This document shows, in pieces, positions 8,258 through 17,244 of a stretch of DNA of 64,000 nt. The notes beneath the pieces are model-generated. The model was not told the DNA's origin and made no database searches. It saw only the letters and a program-made list of their open reading frames with translations. The DNA comes from Chitinivibrio alkaliphilus ACht1 (GTDB lineage Bacteria > Fibrobacterota > Chitinivibrionia > Chitinivibrionales > Chitinivibrionaceae): contig NZ_ASJR01000001.1 of assembly GCF_000474745.1 (NCBI RefSeq), positions 167,729 to 231,728 of the forward strand. Direction: 5' to 3'. The position numbers were made by a program, and so were the translations under genes. Every line of letters starts with the position of its first letter. Position 1 is the first letter of the stretch.

Positions 8258-9912
8258 GACTGACTCCATGATTTTGTAAAAAACGTTGTAAGCTCTGTAA
8301 GGGTGTCAATTCTCTTCGTAATGGATGTCACCATATGATCTATCTCGCCGAATCTGTCTTCTCCCGTTCTCTCTGCAACTCCATGAAGATGATCTGCGAG
8401 GGTTGTCAGAGACGTTATTTGTTCTGACACAACCGATTCGGTACTCTCCACCTGTTCAGCAAGCTCTTCCAAGTTAAAATTTATCTCCTCAAAACTGCTT
8501 TCAATATCCCCCACAATCTTTCCGCCCAAGGTGATATTATGCAACGCCTCTTCCACCATGTGAGCTGTATTTTCAACGGACTCAGAACTGCGTGTTGCTA
8601 AGGCCCGAACTTCATTTGCCACAACGGCAAACCCCTTTCCATGAGTTCCGGCACGGGCTGCTTCCACAGCAGCATTAAGTGCAAGAAGGCTTGTTTGAAA
8701 AGAGATATCCTCAATCGTTTTTAAGACACGACTGATATCTTTACTTGAATTACTAATACTGTGCATGGCATCAGTCATTTTTACCATACAACCAGAACCC
8801 TCTTCTGCAGCGTTAACCATATCGCCAACCTGTTCATTTGACTCCTGTATTACAGATTTACTTTTCGTAAATGACTCTTGCATCGTCTGTACCATATCAT
8901 GAAAACGAACCAAATCTTTCTCGTACGACCCATAGTAGGAGATACACTCCTTCTCTCTTTCAGAAAGCTCCACAACCATCTCTTGTACTTCCTTGGTTGC
9001 TGTTGCAGCTTTGGAAAACTGGTCTTGTAAATGTTGTGTACATTCACTCAATCTTCGAGTAAGAATATTAGATGAATCGCCTGCAGGAGGAGCAGCCTTT
9101 CCAAAACAGACATCTGTAAGCATATCAGCATGTTCTATATAAGAAATTCGCACAGTAACAAGATGATGCATCAAAAGATCAAAATCATGAAAAAAGAGAG
9201 ACTCCGTTTCAGAAGATGTATCCCCGTGGGAAATCAACTCCGCTTCTTCACAAAGTCGTTTCCATAGAAAAGAGACCATTTGGAAATGGGCAACCCCTGT
9301 CCAAAGACACACTATAACGTACAGTCCCCACACCATCCATGAAGCGGACAAAAAGAGAGGAGATGCGACAAAAAGTGGAGCTGCAAGCAATGCAATATGC
9401 ACCATTGCCCAGAGACGATAAGTTCCTCCTATACCCTGAAGGGGAAGCTGACTCTGTGCAATCCTCTTACGCGAATATACTACAACATATATCTCCATAA
9501 GAGCGGATATACAAAAGAGCTGACCAGCAAAAAGAAATGCCGTTATACTAAGCCTGAACAAAAGACCAATATGTGCAATAGGAGAAAGATACGCAAGTAT
9601 ACTGAGGGCAACAAGACTGCCCACCCCCCATGATAAAAAAAGACATACCGCTATATGAACAAGTATGCTATGAATCGTATTTTCCCGCTGCGAGGCAAAA
9701 AGAGGACTCTTTTTCTTGTATGCCCACCGAAACGCAATAAGCAGACACAATACTGGACAGAGAAAGATCAAGGACCCAGTAAGAAGGGGGGGCGTGGCAA
9801 ACGCTGAGGCTGTTATCACCGAAAAGAGTGAGGTAAAAATCCCCCAAAATAGAATAAGGATTCCTGCTCGTCTTTTCCATGATAGGGGATATACGTTGAT
9901 TCTCTGTTGCAT
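8254..9912 (-). CDS. Methyl-accepting chemotaxis protein with six-helix membrane module, no HAMP
   Basis: Chemoreceptor of 552 aa. Residues about 12-215 form roughly six membrane helices with very short loops and no periplasmic ligand domain. The cytoplasmic signalling domain follows without a recognisable HAMP domain. The hairpin tip that binds CheA/CheW is present ([27 protein letters not shown], quoted here as two overlapping conserved blocks [10 protein letters not shown] and [13 protein letters not shown]). Sensing may therefore occur within the membrane, for example redox or energy state, but this is inference. A good sigma-70 promoter lies 33 bases upstream. Confidence 0.9.
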   Translation of the reverse strand: MQQRINVYPLSWKRRAGILILFWGIFTSLFSVITASAFATPPLLTGSLIFLCPVLCLLIAFRWAYKKKSPLFASQRENTIHSILVHIAVCLFLSWGVGSLVALSILAYLSPIAHIGLLFRLSITAFLFAGQLFCISALMEIYVVVYSRKRIAQSQLPLQGIGGTYRLWAMVHIALLAAPLFVASPLFLSASWMVWGLYVIVCLWTGVAHFQMVSFLWKRLCEEAELISHGDTSSETESLFFHDFDLLMHHLVTVRISYIEHADMLTDVCFGKAAPPAGDSSNILTRRLSECTQHLQDQFSKAATATKEVQEMVVELSEREKECISYYGSYEKDLVRFHDMVQTMQESFTKSKSVIQESNEQVGDMVNAAEEGSGCMVKMTDAMHSISNSSKDISRVLKTIEDISFQTSLLALNAAVEAARAGTHGKGFAVVANEVRALATRSSESVENTAHMVEEALHNITLGGKIVGDIESSFEEINFNLEELAEQVESTESVVSEQITSLTTLADHLHGVAERTGEDRFGEIDHMVTSITKRIDTLTELTTFFTKSWSQS

Positions 9913-9944
9913 AGCTCTCTCTTTCTCAAAACATCATAAGAGAA

Positions 9945-9973
9945 ATTGTACGGTGATTGTACTGTTCTGTCAA
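9945..9973 (-). promoter_or_regulatory. Sigma-70-type promoter of the chemoreceptor gene
   Basis: On the minus strand a perfect -35 box TTGACA (9968-9973) and a -10 box TACAAT (9945-9950) are separated by exactly 17 bases. The chemoreceptor ATG lies 33 bases past the -10 box. This is the best vegetative promoter seen in the window, and it separates the chemoreceptor from the small ORF upstream. Confidence 0.7.
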
Positions 9974-9982
9974 CAGAAAATA

Positions 9983-10132
9983 CTACGAGGTACCTTCTCT
10001 ATACATCTCTTTTATCTGTCTCTGTTGAGAGAATGACCGGAAAAGGCGTTCAATCCGTTTTTCCCGCTGCACCTTCTTTCGGTGGGTTACTGCTGAAAGG
10101 AGAAGTTCTTCATACGTTATTTTACCATGCAT
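9983..10132 (-). CDS. Small basic protein of unknown function (49 aa)
   Basis: A 49-residue ORF starts with ATG six bases after a perfect AGGAGG. The product begins MHGKITYEELLLSAVTHRKK and continues as a strongly charged, probably helical peptide rich in Arg/Lys/Gln. No family is recognised and there is no signal peptide or membrane segment. It is divergent from the CoA-binding gene and lies upstream of the chemoreceptor, which has its own promoter. The strong ribosome-binding site is the main support. It could also be a short regulator; its function is unknown. Confidence 0.6.
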   Translation of the reverse strand: MHGKITYEELLLSAVTHRKKVQREKRIERLFRSFSQQRQIKEMYREGTS

Positions 10133-10215
10133 ATCATACCTCCTGTTACATATATTTCTAATATAGAGTAATGATGTGTCATCTAATGACAAGGACATCT
10201 GTTCAAAGGAGAAAT

Positions 10216-10578
10216 ATGGAAACAGTAGCAGTACTTGGGGCAAGTGCCAAGACAGATAGGTATTCATATAAAGCATTTCACGCCTTACGAGAGAAAGGGC
10301 ACACCGTCCATGCAGTTCACCCCGGACGCATATCTCTGGGAGATATCGTTGCGTGGGGCTCGCTGAAAGAAATTCCCGATTCTCTTGACACCGTGACCAT
10401 ATATGTAAATCCGCAACGTCTTGAGCGTGTGCTGGATGAGATTATCGCAGTACAACCACGGCGGGTCATACTCAACCCGGGGACAGAATCTTCTGAAGCT
10501 GAGCGTGTACTCACAGAAGCAGGTATTACCGTGCAAAAGGCATGTACCCTTGTTCTTTTACGAACAAATCAATATTAA
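10216..10578 (+). CDS. CoA-binding domain protein (YccU-like)
   Basis: Single-domain CoA-binding protein of 120 aa with a Rossmann fold like that of succinyl-CoA synthetase alpha. It shows VAVLGASAKTDRYSYKA at the N-terminus, VHAVHPG for the second strand, DTVTIYVNPQRL and RRVILNPGTES. The start is the ATG behind AAAGGAG. Its exact role is not known for most members of this family. It ends just before a strong hairpin shared with the convergent ilvC. Confidence 0.85.
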   Translation: METVAVLGASAKTDRYSYKAFHALREKGHTVHAVHPGRISLGDIVAWGSLKEIPDSLDTVTIYVNPQRLERVLDEIIAVQPRRVILNPGTESSEAERVLTEAGITVQKACTLVLLRTNQY

Positions 10579-10582
10579 AAAC

Positions 10583-10605
10583 GGCTGGCTCATATTGAGC
10601 CAGCC
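10583..10605. terminator. Bidirectional intrinsic terminator between the CoA-binding gene and ilvC
   Basis: A perfect 10-bp stem (GGCTGGCTCA paired with TGAGCCAGCC) closes a 3-base loop. On the minus strand it is followed at once by GTTTTTAA, a good terminator for ilvC. On the plus strand the T-rich stretch is weaker (TCGTGTATTATCTTTTT). Confidence 0.85.
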
Positions 10606-10633
10606 TCGTGTATTATCTTTTTAAAACACTATT

Positions 10634-12112
10634 TTATTTCGTAATGGCCTTCATATCTTCCATATATGTACGCAGGGTTCGGCCAATTTTCTCTACGGGA
10701 TGCGTACGAATACGTCCGTTTACCTCAATTAAGGTTTTATTATCAACATCCGTGGTGTCAAAATCAAAGCCTTCACCAACGAGTTTTGAATCAACTTTCT
10801 CCATAAACCGATCTTGCAAAAGAGGTACACAGGCATTAGCAAAAAGGTAGTTTCCATATTCAGCCGTATCAGAAATAACCACATTCATTTCATGCAACTT
10901 TTTCCGTGCAATGGTATTTGCAATCAAAGGTACCTCATGGAGAGATTCATAATATGCTGATTCAGGATAGATTCCCGCATCGGTCATGGCTTCAAAGGCA
11001 AGTTCCACCCCAGCCTTTACCATGGCAACCATGAGAGGCGCTCTTTCAAAGAACTCTTGCTCACTCATTTCAACCCCTTCAGAAGAAGACTTCTCAAAGG
11101 CAGTTTCTCCAGTTTCTGCACGCCATCTCAGCAAATTTGCGTCATCCTGTGCCCAGTCTTCCATCATGGTTTTTGAAAATTCACCAGAGAGAATATCGTC
11201 CATATGTTTTTCGAAGAGAGGACGCATAAGACTCTTCAGCTCTTCAGCCACTTCAAACACCTGTATTTTTGCAGGATTTGAAAGGCGGTCCATCATATTG
11301 GTAATACCACCGTGTTTTAAGGCTTCCGTAATGGTTTCCCATCCATACTGTACAAGATATGAGGCTTCATCAGAAGAAATACCCTCGGCGATCATTTTAT
11401 CATAGCAGAGAATCGAACCAGTTTGCAACATTCCGCACAGTATGGTTTGCTCTCCCATGAGATCAGACTTCACTTCAGCCACAAAGGATGACTGTAATAC
11501 TCCTGCACGATCGCCCCCGGTACCACAACAGTACGCTTTTGCAATCTCAAGTCCTTCACCGGATGGGTCGTTATCTTTATGATCGGCGATAAGAGTGGGA
11601 ACACCAAAGCCACGCTTATACTCTTCACGTACTTCTGAACCAGGAGATTTTGGCGCAACCATAACAACAGTGATATCATCACGAACCTTCATTCCCTCTT
11701 CTACAATATTAAAGCCGTGAGAATAAAGCAGGGTTGCCCCTTTCTTCATAAGAGGCATTAAGCCCTCAACCACGGGAGTATGAAACTTATCAGGAGTGAG
11801 GTTTGCCACAAGATCGGCCTGAGGGATGAGTTCTTCCATGGTTCCAACGGGGAAGTTGTTCTCCGTTGCATTTTTCCATGACTGCCGTTGAGAATCAATG
11901 GCAGACTGCCGCAGCGCGTAGGAAACATCCAAGCCGGAATCACGAAGATTTAACCCTTGATTTAACCCTTGGGCACCACAACCGACAATGACAATTTTCT
12001 TTCCCCGAAGTTTTTCCACACCAGAAAATTCACTTCTGTCCATAAACCGGCACTGTCCCAACTCTTGTACCTTACGGGCAAAGGGAAGGGCATTAAAATA
12101 GTTTTTACTCAT
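10634..12112 (-). CDS. ilvC: Ketol-acid reductoisomerase (long, class II form)
   Basis: Second step of branched-chain amino-acid synthesis: it rearranges and reduces acetolactate or acetohydroxybutyrate with NADPH. The 492-aa length matches the long enterobacterial/plant-type form, which has a duplicated C-terminal knotted domain, not the 330-aa form. The dinucleotide fold shows [20 protein letters not shown] (about residues 37-56) followed by Arg/Gln residues that suit NADP. Catalytic acidic motifs of the knotted domain ([11 protein letters not shown] and the later E-rich repeat) are present. No other ilv genes are adjacent. Confidence 0.96.
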   Translation of the reverse strand: MSKNYFNALPFARKVQELGQCRFMDRSEFSGVEKLRGKKIVIVGCGAQGLNQGLNLRDSGLDVSYALRQSAIDSQRQSWKNATENNFPVGTMEELIPQADLVANLTPDKFHTPVVEGLMPLMKKGATLLYSHGFNIVEEGMKVRDDITVVMVAPKSPGSEVREEYKRGFGVPTLIADHKDNDPSGEGLEIAKAYCCGTGGDRAGVLQSSFVAEVKSDLMGEQTILCGMLQTGSILCYDKMIAEGISSDEASYLVQYGWETITEALKHGGITNMMDRLSNPAKIQVFEVAEELKSLMRPLFEKHMDDILSGEFSKTMMEDWAQDDANLLRWRAETGETAFEKSSSEGVEMSEQEFFERAPLMVAMVKAGVELAFEAMTDAGIYPESAYYESLHEVPLIANTIARKKLHEMNVVISDTAEYGNYLFANACVPLLQDRFMEKVDSKLVGEGFDFDTTDVDNKTLIEVNGRIRTHPVEKIGRTLRTYMEDMKAITK

Positions 12113-12188
12113 ACCTACGATTCCTTATGTTAAAACAATCTGTTCAAAAATATACTATGTCTATTTCAAGAGCAACGGTACACCGACC

Positions 12189-13052
12189 TTAGGAAAACAC
12201 AACCGTGCGATTATTGTGAGAAATCACTTTCTTGTCAATATGATTTTGGACCGCTCGTGATAACACCTTTCGCTCTACATCCTGGCCGATACGGACAAAA
12301 TCAGCAACGCAAAATTTATGATCCACCCGTTCCACGTCTTGATCGATAATGGGCCCGGCATCTAATTCTTCTGTCACATAATGCGCTGTTGCTCCAATAA
12401 TTTTCACCCCCCGCTCATAGGCTTGATGATACGGCTTTGCTCCAGGAAAGGAGGGTAAAAAAGAGTGATGAATATTAATAATGGCATCGGTATAGTTATC
12501 AATAACTCGAGGATGTACAATTTGCATGTAGCGAGCAAGAACAACAAAGTCTATCTCATGCTCAGAAAGGAGACGAAGATGCTCCTCTGCAGCTTCAATC
12601 CGGGATTTCTTTGAAACAGGAACATGCATAAATGTAATACCAAACCCTTCCGTTTCTTCCCTAAGATCCTCATGATTGCTTATCACTAAGGGAATATCCA
12701 CAGGGAGCTCTCCTGCTTTCCAGCGACTGAGTAAATCAAAGTAACAGTGGGTATATCTTGATACAAAAATCGCCATGCGTTCACGTTTTGCCCGTTCATG
12801 TATTTCCCAAGAGAGGTTATATTTATTTGCAACTTCATGAAGGAATATCACACGAAAATCATCGAGGGATATGCTAAAGTCATTCAAAGACCACTCTACG
12901 CGCATATAAAAGTGAGCATGCTCACGATCAACATGCTGATCAAGATAGAGGATATTTGCTCCAAGACGTGATAGTTGTGCCGTAATAGCCGAGATCAACC
13001 CTTCACGATCGGCACAGCGAATAAGCAGAATTGCGGTATTATCTGTCTGCAT
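12189..13052 (-). CDS. purU: Formyltetrahydrofolate deformylase
   Basis: Hydrolyses 10-formyl-tetrahydrofolate to formate and tetrahydrofolate, balancing one-carbon pools and feeding purine synthesis, 287 aa. An N-terminal ACT domain (ILLIRCADREGLISAITAQL, residues 8-27) precedes a formyltransferase domain. The catalytic Asn-His-Asp set is seen in INIHHSFLPSFPGAKPY and in ELDAGPIIDQDV. It is transcribed in the same direction as ilvC but 76 bases upstream of it, and divergent from the HAD gene. Confidence 0.95.
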   Translation of the reverse strand: MQTDNTAILLIRCADREGLISAITAQLSRLGANILYLDQHVDREHAHFYMRVEWSLNDFSISLDDFRVIFLHEVANKYNLSWEIHERAKRERMAIFVSRYTHCYFDLLSRWKAGELPVDIPLVISNHEDLREETEGFGITFMHVPVSKKSRIEAAEEHLRLLSEHEIDFVVLARYMQIVHPRVIDNYTDAIINIHHSFLPSFPGAKPYHQAYERGVKIIGATAHYVTEELDAGPIIDQDVERVDHKFCVADFVRIGQDVERKVLSRAVQNHIDKKVISHNNRTVVFS

Positions 13053-13134
13053 ATAGCGGTAAAACCTTTTCTTTTAAAAAATATAGCCGCTGTAAAATAT
13101 ATTATGATTTGTATAAAATAGGAAAGGAGGAGGA

Positions 13135-13725
13135 ATGTTTCCGATTACCTCTCTTCAATACTGGATTTTTGATATGGATGGAACCTTAACGGTCCCTTTG
13201 CATAATTTTGAGAAGATTCGTCTTCAGCTTGGTGTTCCCGCAGGCATGGATATTATCTCTTTTATGGAAAAACAAACAGAAACAGAAGCCCGGGAAACCA
13301 AGAAAAAACTAGAAGATATTGAGCTCTGGTATGCAGAACGTGCTGAAATACAACCAGATCTTATTCCTTTTCTTGAACAATTACTTACGCGCGGGTGCCG
13401 CCTTGGTGTTATTACCCGGAATAATAGAAAGCATACGGATATTACCATGGAGAAGACTGGTCTTATGAGATATTTCGATACCATATTGACCAGAGAGTTT
13501 GAGCCGGCAAAACCGCATCCGGCTTCGGTTGAATATTTTCTAACAAAGTGGAACGCTCCTCAAGATACCACGGTAATGATTGGTGATTACGTACACGATA
13601 TTGAAGCGGGTCGTGCTGCAGGAGTACACACCATTTATTTTGATTCTCGTAAGGATTGTGCATGGAACTCTCTGGCAGAACGAACAGCACACTCCTGGGG
13701 AGAGCTTCTGGAGGAACTACCCTAA
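13135..13725 (+). CDS. HAD-superfamily phosphatase (phosphoglycolate phosphatase-like)
   Basis: HAD hydrolase of 196 aa with all four motifs. Motif I is FDMDGTLT (nucleophile Asp), motif II is VITRNN, and motif III Lys sits in FEPAKPHPAS. Motif IV is VMIGDYVHDIEAGRAAG. A small helical cap (about 25-85) suits the phosphoglycolate/beta-phosphoglucomutase subgroup; the substrate is unknown. A strong AGGAGGAGG ribosome-binding site precedes the ATG. The TAA stop is followed immediately by the GTG of the outer-membrane gene, so the two may be cotranscribed. Confidence 0.88.
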   Translation: MFPITSLQYWIFDMDGTLTVPLHNFEKIRLQLGVPAGMDIISFMEKQTETEARETKKKLEDIELWYAERAEIQPDLIPFLEQLLTRGCRLGVITRNNRKHTDITMEKTGLMRYFDTILTREFEPAKPHPASVEYFLTKWNAPQDTTVMIGDYVHDIEAGRAAGVHTIYFDSRKDCAWNSLAERTAHSWGELLEELP

Positions 13726-15602
13726 GTGAAATACCCGTTCTATTGTATCAGCCTGGGCATATTTTTAAGTTTTTTCTTGGTTTCTTTTCTCACCGCAGAT
13801 GAATTACACGAAGATTCCATGCGTCCCATACTTCTTGAACGACTTGCAGAAGAGATGCGCCCCTTCTTTTCCCCCCCGAAACCATGGATGATCATTTTCC
13901 CCGACGAAACATTTCATTCTACCAACAGTTCCGCACAGACCGATATGACGTTACAGAACTCCTGGCTCATTCTCACCAGTATACACCTGTCTACTACACC
14001 CCCCGTTCCCACCTCAATCGCCCCATGTTTCATGGTCGTCCACTCTTTTTTCATCCGCCAGGAGAGCTTCGAGGGATACAAAACCCAACTCTCCCCCAAC
14101 CACACACCAATACCCTTGAACCGGGAAAACTCTCTCTTGCTCCATGGAATCAGACTCCTGCGCGAAAAAATGCCTTTACCACGTCGCCCGTGACAACCCA
14201 AGTCTTCTTTCATACCGAAACAGGGCTCTTCTCAGGTAATACCCTTAATGCAACCGTGAGACGCAATATATCCCCCGATGTGGTATTTTCCGTCTCTACG
14301 GCATACTCGTTTTTAGACAGTACTGAATTTGATCATAATAGCGGAAATATGTATCGATTTTACCGTAATCTTGGCTTTTCTGAAAAACATCTCTCCGATA
14401 CCGGAACTAACCCATATTCCCAAGCACACCAAACGACTCTCGGGCTTACCAACATACAAGATAATGCACAGCTTCGTGTGACCTATGGAGATTTTCAGCA
14501 TGATCTTCGCCCCATGCATCCTGTGGTTGATAACGACACAACGTATTGGGTGCGAAATCGTGATTATTACACATCGATCTCGGCAAAACGTCCGCTCTTC
14601 ACATCCCATGGCTCCCTAGTAGTTTCAGGACGTGCTGAAATAAATCGAAACAGACAAAATCTTACAACTCCGGCCATACAGATACGTAATGCCGGTGAAA
14701 AGACCTATGTGGGGGGAAAGGCATCATATGAATTCCTTCAAACGGGGGGCCATCATCTTCTGCTTACAGCTACGGGAGAATATGAACAAACCGAAGACTA
14801 TGGAAAGCATACCGACTCACACAAACGTACAGCTCTTATTCTTGGCGATTCCATCTCTACCGAAAATATGAAATTGGTCGTGCACGGCGGTCTTGCCTAC
14901 ACCACCAATGATAACAATGACAAAGATTTTTTTCCTCTTGTACGCAGTCACGTATCCCATACAAGAGATCCTTTGCATCTTTCCGCATGGCTAAGGGCAG
15001 ACTCCTACCGAGGTATACACCCCTTTGCTACAACCAATCACGAACTACTCCCCGAGAGATCCTCTACCCCATACCCTATCACTTCTGGAGGAATTACAGG
15101 AGAACTGCTCTTTGATAATATTCAGCTTCGATCCTCCTATGCTGCAGCACAAGAAATACCGGAAGAGGAAATCCCCTATTATTTTCCTGGTAATACAGGA
15201 CCATCTAAGCTACCTACCCAAAGTATCGGAGTCGGAACAACCCTTCAGCCATCTTCCCAGATTGCCCTTATTCATGATACACATCTGCGAAATGCTCGCC
15301 CCTTTTGGACGAGTAGAAACGCCATGCGTATCCTGATAAGCCCCCAAGAGGCCGAACGCACCGTTTCACTTGACCTTCACTCAATTTACTACAGTGCCAG
15401 AGGCAAAACGGAGTACATCCTAGACACGCGACAGGTGGATGAGGTGCTTGACATCGGGGCAAAAGTTGCTGCCGAGATAAAAACCTTTCGATTCTATCTT
15501 CGCGCGGACAATCTGCTCAACCGAGCTCATGCATATGCACCGGGCTACACCATGCCGGGGGTTACTTTTCGATGGGGGTTTTCGTGGAATATTCGAGGAT
15601 GA
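13726..15602 (+). CDS. Outer-membrane beta-barrel protein (TonB-receptor-like), frameshifted at a C7 tract
   Basis: The GTG start follows GGAGG and encodes a signal peptide (about 1-24, ending FLTADE). After about 49 residues the frame is lost at CCCCCCC (13871-13877). The remaining 572-codon frame lies one base back and carries the barrel. Adding one C joins SPPE to MDDHFPRRN and gives a 625-aa protein. The first 150 residues resemble a degenerate plug (DVTELLAHSHQYTP). The rest alternates polar and aromatic residues and ends DNLLNRAHAYAPGYTMPGV, like TonB-dependent receptors. The ligand is unknown. As written the gene is broken; sequencing error or phase variation are the two readings. Confidence 0.75.
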
Positions 15603-15604
15603 AA

Positions 15605-15871
15605 TTATTGATCCGAATCTTTTGACGGGCGGTTATTTTTAAGAATATCAGCAAGATTTTTAATTGTTTTTTCTGCCTTAGAACCAGCCTCATGTAAGGC
15701 TTGACGGTTTTCTTCCTGTATGCGTTGATAAACTTCTTCACGATTAATTGAAACTGACCGCGGTGCCTCAATACCTATTTTTACTGAATTATTATTGGCT
15801 TGTACTATCTTTATAACAATATCATCGCCAATACGTATTGCTTCATCAATTTTTCGTGTTAATACAAGCAT
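15605..15871 (-). CDS. csrA: Translational regulator CsrA
   Basis: RNA-binding regulator that binds GGA motifs in mRNA leaders, 88 aa. It starts MLVLTRKIDEAIRIGDDIVI and contains VKIGIEAPRSVSINREEVY, the family core with the RNA-contacting Arg. A C-terminal tail of about 30 residues is longer than in E. coli CsrA. Longer tails are usual in flagellated bacteria with FliW, where FliW acts allosterically on the CsrA C-terminus. It starts two bases after fliW and ends two bases from the convergent outer-membrane gene. Confidence 0.96.
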   Translation of the reverse strand: MLVLTRKIDEAIRIGDDIVIKIVQANNNSVKIGIEAPRSVSINREEVYQRIQEENRQALHEAGSKAEKTIKNLADILKNNRPSKDSDQ

Positions 15872-15873
15872 AA

Positions 15874-16299
15874 TTAATCCCGTACCAAGGGCTCTTTTGT
15901 ACTATATCTATCAGAATCAAGCACAACCTGCCTTGCCATTCCAGTGTGTTTATTGATAACAACGGGGCCGGAGAGATTAGCCGTTGTCTTCTTCATATCA
16001 TCATTAATCGTAACAATCACGTACAATAGAACATCTTCGGGGGAAGTAACGCCAAGATCACGGAGATAGGCGTCAGAAATCTCCGGTTCGTAATTTGGAT
16101 ACACAAAAACCGGATTGAGTATGGCAAAGCGAAGTTCTAAATTATTTTCACCAACGCTTAACAACCACTCAAAGGGAGAAATATCCTCTTCCTGCACAAT
16201 AACAAATTGTGTTCTTTCGGGAAATCCCGGAAGACCCTCTCGAAAGCGAATTATATCACTGGCAAGGTATGTTTGCTTCTGCACTGGTTGTTTTACCAC
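15874..16299 (-). CDS. fliW: Flagellar assembly factor FliW
   Basis: FliW binds flagellin and CsrA in a mutually exclusive way and couples flagellin export to flagellin translation, 141 aa. Family motifs are IRFREGLPGFPERTQFVIVQ, SPFEWLLSVGENNLELRFAI and PEDVLLYVIVTI, followed by ANLSGPVVINKHTGMARQVV. It sits between flagellin and csrA, the conserved order of the system. The gap to flagellin contains an imperfect hairpin. Confidence 0.96.
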   Translation of the reverse strand: MVKQPVQKQTYLASDIIRFREGLPGFPERTQFVIVQEEDISPFEWLLSVGENNLELRFAILNPVFVYPNYEPEISDAYLRDLGVTSPEDVLLYVIVTINDDMKKTTANLSGPVVINKHTGMARQVVLDSDRYSTKEPLVRD

Positions 16300-16337
16300 A
16301 ATCGACCCATCCTTCTCTGTACATGTAAGTATATATT

Positions 16338-16364
16338 ATTCACTTCTTCTAAGAAAAGGTGAAT
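16338..16364. terminator. Imperfect hairpin between flagellin and fliW
   Basis: A stem of about 11 pairs (ATTCAC...GTGAAT with one mismatch, loop of three) starts ten bases after the flagellin stop. In the direction of the operon it is followed by an AT-rich but not T-rich stretch. It may act as a partial terminator or as a 3' stabiliser that lets flagellin mRNA exceed fliW-csrA mRNA. On the plus strand a T5 run follows, but no plus-strand gene ends here. Confidence 0.45.
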
Positions 16365-16373
16365 TGTATCTTT

Positions 16374-17222
16374 TTAAAATTGTAACAGTTGCAAAATATC
16401 CTGGGGAAATGAATTGGCCTGTGCCAAAACACTTACACCGGCATTGTGAAGCACCGTAAGCTGCGAACGCTTTGCCGTTTCTTCTGCCATATCCGTATCA
16501 CGAATAATTGAGTCTGCTGCAATAATATTCTGAGTCATACTAGCCTGATTTCGCGCTGCATGATTAAGACGATTTCCAAAGGCTCCCACATTGGCAAGCT
16601 CTCCGGTTATGGTGCTTGAAGCTTGGTCAAGTCTTCCAATTGCTTCCTGAGCAGTATCGGGATTTGAAAGATCAATATCTGCAATATCAAGTCCATCTTC
16701 ATGAACTTGCATATCATGCAATCGAATATAAAAGATGTCCGTATTGCTATCGAAGCCGGAACCGATATGCAGTTTTCCCCCACGTCCTTCCCCCCATGGA
16801 GCATCACCGTTGATTAAGGCGTTTCCATTAAACTCCGTACTATTCGATATACGATCTATCTCTTCTAACAGTTGATCCGTTTCTTTCTGGATATACTCTC
16901 TATCATCGGGAGTTAAGGTTCCATTGGCAGAGTTTACGGCGAGCTCCCGCAGGCGATTCACAATATCTTGAATCTCTTTTAACCCTCCGTCAACAATATC
17001 AAGTAAGGAGCGGCCGTTTTCAATGTTTTGACTCCCCATTTGTAGATTTTTGGTCTCCATACGCATTTGCTCAGAAACACTGTATCCTGCAGCATCATCG
17101 TACGCAAAATTGATTTTCTGCCCTGTGGAAAGACGCTCAATTGATTTTGAAAGTTGTCGCTCTGTCCGCATAAGCGTATTTGCTGCAACCATGGCGGGAA
17201 TATTATGATTTATACGTGGCAT
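16374..17222 (-). CDS. Flagellin
   Basis: Filament subunit, 282 aa, a short flagellin. The D0/D1 N-terminus (INHNIPAMVAANTL, SIERLSTGQKINFAYDDAAG) and C-terminus (LGAFGNRL-like VGAFGNRLNHAARN, ending VLAQANSFPQDILQLLQF) are intact. The variable middle is almost absent (about residues 135-190), so the filament surface should be thin. The start follows AGGAGG, and the leader between flgL and the ATG is only 22 bases and contains GGA motifs for CsrA. It is cotranscribed with flgK-flgL on gene spacing. Confidence 0.95.
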   Translation of the reverse strand: MPRINHNIPAMVAANTLMRTERQLSKSIERLSTGQKINFAYDDAAGYSVSEQMRMETKNLQMGSQNIENGRSLLDIVDGGLKEIQDIVNRLRELAVNSANGTLTPDDREYIQKETDQLLEEIDRISNSTEFNGNALINGDAPWGEGRGGKLHIGSGFDSNTDIFYIRLHDMQVHEDGLDIADIDLSNPDTAQEAIGRLDQASSTITGELANVGAFGNRLNHAARNQASMTQNIIAADSIIRDTDMAEETAKRSQLTVLHNAGVSVLAQANSFPQDILQLLQF

Positions 17223-17225
17223 ATT

Positions 17226-17244
17226 TCCTCCTTGAAATACATCC
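17226..17244 (-). promoter_or_regulatory. Putative CsrA-binding leader of flagellin (GGA motifs over the RBS)
   Basis: On the minus strand the sequence between the flgL stop and the flagellin ATG reads AAGGATGTATTTCAAGGAGG. GGA triplets lie at 17242-17244, 17229-17231 and 17226-17228; the last two are the Shine-Dalgarno sequence itself. A pair of GGA sites 11-14 bases apart, one over the ribosome-binding site, is how CsrA represses flagellin (hag) translation in other bacteria. Binding here is inferred. Confidence 0.5.
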
